Both the position numbers and the translations under genes were made by a program. DNA of 64,000 nucleotides from Elmis aenea (taxonomy: Eukaryota; Arthropoda; Insecta; Coleoptera; Elmidae), in assembly GCA_947652605.1 (NCBI GenBank), contig OX393577.1, positions 65,124,108-65,188,107 of the forward strand, given 5' to 3'. This document shows, in pieces, positions 59,588 to 64,000 of this stretch; position 1 is the stretch's first letter; each line of letters opens with the position of its first letter. The notes under the pieces were generated by a model, which saw only the letters and a list, made by a program, of their open reading frames with translations, made no database searches and was not told the origin of the DNA.

Positions 59588-60290
59588 TAAATAACTAAAA
59601 AATTATTGAAGTCATGGTTCTAAAATTACCTGGACATGTTAAGCTAACATTGTCGAAGCCCTTTTTGTCAATTTTAGCAAAAGACGCCCAGGCGTTGGTA
59701 CTTCTTTTACAATATACGAGTAAACCGTATACCGCATATATGGATGATAACATTAATACCGTAAAACAACACCCCTTATAAGGTACAATAACTAGCAAAA
59801 TTATAAAGTCAGGGTTCGAAAATTACCTGGGCATGTTAAGCTAACATAGTGGAAGCAGTTTTTGTCAATTTTAGCAAAAGACGCCCAAGCGTCGGTACTT
59901 CTTTTACAATATATACCGCATATATGGATGATAACATTAATACCGTAAAACAACACCCCTTATAAGGTACAATAACTAGAAAATTATTGAAGTCATGGTT
60001 CTAAAATTACCTGGACATGTTAAGCTAACATTGTCGAAGCTGTTTTTGACAATTTTAGCAAAATACGCCCGGGCGTCGGTACCTTTTTTGCAATATGTAC
60101 CGCATATATGGATGATAACATTAATACCGTAAGACAACACCCCGTATAAGATACAATAACTAGAAAATTATTGAAGTCATCGTTCTAAAATTACCTGGAC
60201 ATGTTAAGCTAACATAGGTGAAGCCGTTTCTGTCAATTTTAGCAAAAGACGCCCAGGCGTCGGTACCTCTTTTACAATATCTACCACACT
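59588..60290 (+). repeat. Tandem repeat, about 185-bp unit, nearly four copies
   Basis: The block acctggacatgttaagctaa / ttttagcaaaagacgcccag / gcgtcggtac recurs near 59628, 59824, 60009 and 60192, so units are 183-196 bp. Each unit also has tatatggatgataacattaa and caacaccccttataaggtac. Unit 1 carries an extra acgagtaaacc, and the last unit stops near 60285 in tttacaatatctacc. Copies are very similar, suggesting recent expansion. The array is within the likely intron of the receptor gene. Confidence 0.9.
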
Positions 60291-61087
60291 AATGTTAATT
60301 TTTGAGAAGCTAATTTATTTTACACACTTCTCTTGTTTATGAATCTTAAGTCCATTAAGGTAAATTGCTTATTCAAAATAGTCCAAATTTACGTAAGATC
60401 ATCTTAGCCTAATGTGTAATATGATCAGAGTTCAAAGGCGAATTTAGTTACATAATTCCAAGATGAGCACGTACATAATTGAAAAGCACAAATTTGTATC
60501 TGTAAGCTTAATTATGCACTAGTTGAACAACTGAACTGCTAATTTGCAGTTAAGTGTCGAATGTATCGATCATAATCTAAATTGAAAATCTACAATTTTC
60601 GTATCCCGAAAACGTTTTTCACATCATGAAGTTTTTCCGGCGCGAAAACGCGTTTCCCTGTTCTAATGTAGCGGAAATGTACACGCTATGACGAAAGTGT
60701 TGAATAAATTCATCAGTAAGAAAGTGTATTTCAACGAATGCGTCGCGACGCTTTAAAATGGAGTCTCATACATGGAAATAGAACGAATACATCGCGTATA
60801 TGTATCCTAAACGCATAAAATGTGGGAATAAATGACACAAATTTCCGTTTATTTCACACTTTCGTATCTAAAAGAAAACCGAACGTAAATATCGATATAT
60901 CGGTGTGTAAAATGCGACAGTAAACATAAAAGAGAGGTAGATCAACAAATACTGTAGTATGGAGGTGATTTTTACTGTGACGAATTCTCAGTTTAGGAAG
61001 AAAAAATTTTGTTTTAAGCATATTGTGAAAAGCGAATGCAAAAATATATAGAATTTAATTAGAACTGTTTTGGGATTTCTTCTGACA
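60291..61087. other. Unassigned DNA
   Basis: CpG is slightly higher near 60600-60800 (cgaaaacgcgtttccc, gcgtcgcgacgcttt). No frame or motif supports a gene. Confidence 0.3.
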
Positions 61088-61670
61088 AGGGAGGGTCACG
61101 ATATGTTGTCCTTAGAATCTGATCAAGGCTGTGTTTATTGCATCAAGGACATTACAAATTAACGCAGGGCCGTAACAGGCAGGTGCAACAGGTGTAACCG
61201 CACAGGGCTTAGACCTGAGGGGGGCACTTAATAAGTTGAAAATTAAAATCCTAGATCCTAAGTTGGGATTCTATATATTAAGAGTATACTTTTCTTTACA
61301 ATTTTTTGCTTATTGTTTCACCCGCCATTTTTTTTTTACTAGTTCTATAAGGGGCCCAAATTTAATATCTAGCACAGGGCACTTCAGAGGCTAGTTACGG
61401 CACTGAATTAACATTTTGCAGAGTTATATAGATTACCAAAGAAAAAATAGGGAAAAAAAACTGAAAAAAAGGGTAATTTTTGCGATCTGGTTGACCATGA
61501 AACCGCCAAAGATAAAGTCGAAATTCCTCTATTTACCAATGCGCACATCCTTTGCAAGTATAATGGTGGAAAGTTTTTGAAAAAATCTTTAACGGTACCG
61601 GAGAAAAACGCGAAAAACGAGACCCCTGTAAAAGCGCCATGGTTTGAGAAATTGTGGTATACCTGCTCTT
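61088..61670. mobile_element. Palindromic foldback repeat, copy 3, left arm only
   Basis: agggagggtcacgatatgtt, gaatctgatcaaggctgtgt and gcgatctggttgaccatgaa match the left arm of 22492-23099, through gtaccggagaaaaacgcgaa to ttgagaaattgtggtatacc. The right arm is absent: the sequence changes to LINE-derived DNA near 61670. A hAT MITE is inserted at 61165-61405. Confidence 0.82.
61165..61405. mobile_element. hAT-like MITE, 241 bp, nested in foldback copy 3
   Basis: Ends CAGGGCCGTAACAGG and CTAGTTACGGCACTG are inverted repeats. The flanks are aattaacg (61157-61164) and aattaaca (61406-61413), seven of eight bases equal. The empty site is visible in the other foldback copies (catcaaacctaaatg/ttttccagag), which confirms the insertion limits. 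No coding. Confidence 0.88.
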
Positions 61671-61675
61671 AAAAA

Positions 61676-61880
61676 ATCTTTGCAATTTACTTAGGAAAAA
61701 CCTGGGCATTAAAATAAAGGCCAATGCAAAAAGCAACCAGGAAATTTAAAACCAAATAGGACAAGGAGAAGCCATAGACAACCTATTAAGGAACCGAAAA
61801 ATACCTAAAAATACGGAAGTTAGAATCTACAAAACAATAGTCGAACGTGTTAGTTCTTGCGGATCAGATGTTTTTAAATT
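61676..61880 (+). mobile_element. LINE reverse transcriptase fragment
   Basis: The plus frame from 61708 gives NLGIKIKANAKSNQEI, then after a stop GQGEAIDNLLRNRKIPKNTE and VRIYKTIVE. These are the thumb-region residues after the YLG motif and the K..VRIYKTIV.PI..YG motif of insect LINE polymerases. It is related to, but not the same as, the pieces at 600-800. The 5' side abuts the broken foldback. Confidence 0.65.
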
Positions 61881-62032
61881 CAGTGACGTTTTGCAACTAA
61901 TATCGATAGAATTTGTCTTGATCTATTTCATTTGTAATTTATCCAATGTTTGCTGATATATGAATTTTGCAAGGAAAATGGTTATGCAGTTTTTAAGGTG
62001 AAATTTAGTAAAAATTGGCACTTTTCTCGTTA

Positions 62033-62228
62033 AATGAATCCAGAAGCTCCTAAATTTGTAGCTATAATCGTGGAACAACGTGGAACAACGTGCCGTTTCT
62101 GCGCATCGATTTTTAATATCACAAAAGCATTTTTCAAAGTTACTTCATCTGGTGCCCCTGACACTTTGATAAATTCCTCAATCGTTATAGAGGATGCATA
62201 TTTGAAGAACTATATATTTCAACTTTGA
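62033..62228 (+). pseudogene. Possible Tc1-like transposase N-terminus remnant
   Basis: The 64-codon frame starts MNPEAPKFVAIIVEQRGTTC and continues FCASIFNITKAFFKV. It resembles the first helix-turn-helix of Tc1-type transposases (K..IV.L...G.S...IA..L.IS...V). A later VIEDAYLKNYIFQ resembles the T..EDRYL start of the second domain. The middle is shortened and no catalytic domain follows. The call is tentative. Confidence 0.4.
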
Positions 62229-63680
62229 ATAAGTTTGAAAAAGTTTTGTTGTAAATATAATTTATTGCACCGCTAACTATGGAAAGCTATTTGAACAGAG
62301 TTTCCTTGAATAAAAATTACTTCTCACAATCTTCCCCAAATTTTGCAGTTCAATAAAGGAGTACTTAAATAATTGTTCTCTTTGAGTGAATTCATTGCTA
62401 AAGTTCTTTATGTTTGCGGCTGGAAACTGACTATAAAAAGGCGTTTTCCAACAGTAACTTGTTCGGCATGTAGTATAAGATTTATACGGTGACGTAACTA
62501 CAAGTTGAATCGATTTGCAGTCCTGGAGGACAAGTATGTTTACATGATTAAATATTCTGGCAATGACCATATTCTTGGAGTGGATGCTTATGAAATAACA
62601 AACTCGTAAGGCAACAACACTTTCCTTTCGCGAAAATTGCTTAGGCGCATAAAAAAAGAGAAGAAAAATGTCGAGTACCTCAAATTTCATATTTTGTGGG
62701 TATTGACGCAGATTATTCTAAACAAGAAATGAAACATTTAATCCCCAAAATTCGTACCATAAAGACGTTTGGTTTAAAATTAAACGGATTGGTGAATGTC
62801 GTACGGTTTTAGATGACGTTACATATTAATGAAATTTGTGTGGAGTAAGTAAATTTGCAAATGAAAGTGATCCCGCTAAGCTGATATGACAAGGCGGATG
62901 GTGTATGGAGTAATATAAGCAGATGCTGCAAACCATTAATTCCAAGCATTGGTATGTAGCGGGTGTTTGTTTGAATCGGGCCTCTTTAAACAGCTTTGTA
63001 AATATTAAATGTCTGTTCTTAGATGTGGATTAGAAATTTCGGTAAATTTCCGTTTCAACTCAGTTTGCTCGAAACGATTTTGTATGATTTACATAGCGAA
63101 GAACCAGAAAAATAGAGAATTTTATGTATTTTTGTAACTCCCTTTTATAATCATGAGCTGATACATTTTTTTCCACTAGAAAACTAGTGGACCATACCAA
63201 TAAAAAAAATGTTTTGGGAAAGCCTGCTTTATTTTAAGATCTTCATCGAAGCAAAAACGTTTTTCTTGCGGATATTTGATATCATTAACACAATGAAATT
63301 GTTGTCGTGCAGGAATTCTTTTGACAAATTTTTTTAAAGATAATGACGCCCTGAGCAAAACTATAATGATATTCCCTCGCCTGTAAATAATTTTTGGCAC
63401 AACAATTTAACAGGTATATTATTTCGCTTGAAAAAGAAAGTGATAAAGAAGTTTGTGTATTCCATGGAAGTAACATAATCTTAAAAGAAAATACTACATC
63501 ATACACATATTATGTGAGAACAAAAAAAAAAATCATTGCAGATAAATCACACAGTATAATAAACATTGAATCACAAAAATGCCTTAAACTAAGTTTTCTG
63601 CATTATTTACTCTTTTTTTTGTATAGTGGAAACCATTTACTTAATAAAGAAGAAAATTTAATATTTTAAAATATACAAGG
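62229..63680. other. Unassigned DNA with one unusually long frame
   Basis: The minus frame 62277-62690 (137 codons) is the longest in the window without a transposon explanation. It contains SPYKSYTTCRTSYCWKTPF and FTQREQLFKYSF. No family was recognised, no splice or promoter signal was fixed, and the AT-rich composition allows a chance frame. Several overlapping minus frames at 63176-63506 look like noise. Confidence 0.25.
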
Positions 63681-64000
63681 TGTTCCAGATAGCACTTTCA
63701 GCATGGAGATATTGCTTATTGTAAGAGATAGAGGTTTGCTTAAATTATATGAATTATTATGAAGTATGAGAGGAGCTACAATTCATTTAAAAGGTGCAAA
63801 ATTCCTCCTACTTTGGAAGTTACAGCAAAAATATGAAAATGTCGAATGTTTTTTTCTCTGAAATCCATTGAAAAAGTACGAAAATCCTCCTACTTTGGAA
63901 GTTATCGCAAAAAATATGAAAAAGTCGAATGTTTTCTTCTCTCAAATCCATTTAAAAAGTACAAAATTTCTCCTACTTTGGAAGTTATAGCAAAAAATTT
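63681..64000 (+). mobile_element. Left arm of a palindromic element, cut by the window end
   Basis: After ta at 63679-63680 comes CAAGGTGTTCCAGATAGCAC then ttcagcatggagatattgct, matching the arm of 49145-49503 (ttacatttccagcatgggga). From about 63800 an internal unit of about 80 bp is repeated three times: tcctactttggaagtta, then gcaaaaa-tatgaaaa and gtcgaatgttttt. The units begin near 63800, 63880 and 63960. The right half lies beyond the window. Confidence 0.7.

Overview
The window looks like nuclear DNA from an insect, and a beetle is a reasonable guess. It is AT-rich with short, sparse open frames. It carries jockey/CR1-type and other non-LTR retrotransposons, degenerate mariner copies, hAT-type elements with 8-bp target duplications, a tRNA-derived SINE, and a short array of the insect telomere motif (TTAGG on the minus strand). 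No operons, bacterial genes, CRISPR array or rRNA were seen. Species and chromosome position cannot be read from the sequence.

Only two host protein-coding exons can be supported, both on the minus strand. One (39533-39734) is the first coding exon of a small type I membrane protein: signal peptide, short ectodomain, one membrane span, then a clean GT splice donor. The other (59161-59358) is the last coding exon of a rhodopsin-class G-protein coupled receptor: TM7, an amphipathic helix 8 region and a C-terminal tail, behind a clean AG acceptor. The two need not belong to the same gene. The rest is intron or intergenic DNA and mobile-element debris.

Layout. 0-7 kb: LINE fragments on both strands, a SINE fragment, and a CR1-like LINE (4945-6772). 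8.8-10.3 kb: a hAT-like element with a perfect 8-bp duplication and a 1-kb palindrome nested inside. 12.7-13.2 kb: a tandem repeat of about 168 bp. 14.1-14.7 kb: a dispersed repeat whose inverted partner is at 40.7-41.3 kb. 16-17 kb: a decayed LINE. 19.8-23.1 kb: two copies of a palindromic foldback repeat, one split by a LINE with a 13-bp target duplication. 25.8-26.2 kb: a dead mariner. 29.0-29.3 kb: the inverted partner of the 2.6-kb repeat. 30.9-32.0 kb: a pogo-like remnant. 33 kb: an intact-looking SINE. 34-36 kb: a mariner remnant, LINE, hAT end, and a modular foldback element holding the telomere-like array. 39-40 kb: the membrane-protein exon. 42 kb: a mariner. 45.3-46.5 kb: a 1.2-kb palindrome flanked by TA. 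48.8-49.8 kb: two abutting hAT elements sharing three copies of one 8-bp duplication, with two palindromes nested in the second. 50-53.5 kb: jockey, CR1-like and other LINE ends around a third TA-flanked palindrome. 54.8-56.1 kb: another hAT-like element. 58 kb: a mariner. 59-60.3 kb: the receptor exon beside a tandem repeat of about 185 bp. 61-61.9 kb: a third foldback copy interrupted by a hAT MITE and joined to a LINE fragment. The window ends inside another palindromic element.

The strongest theme is layered palindromes and nested insertions. At least three separate foldback or palindrome families are present, and several insertions can be ordered in time from target duplications. No new multi-gene system was found. 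The most unusual structures are the triple duplication at 48.8-49.8 kb, the near-perfect 65-bp-arm hairpin inside it, and the modular foldback with the TTAGG-type core. All boundaries were read by eye.
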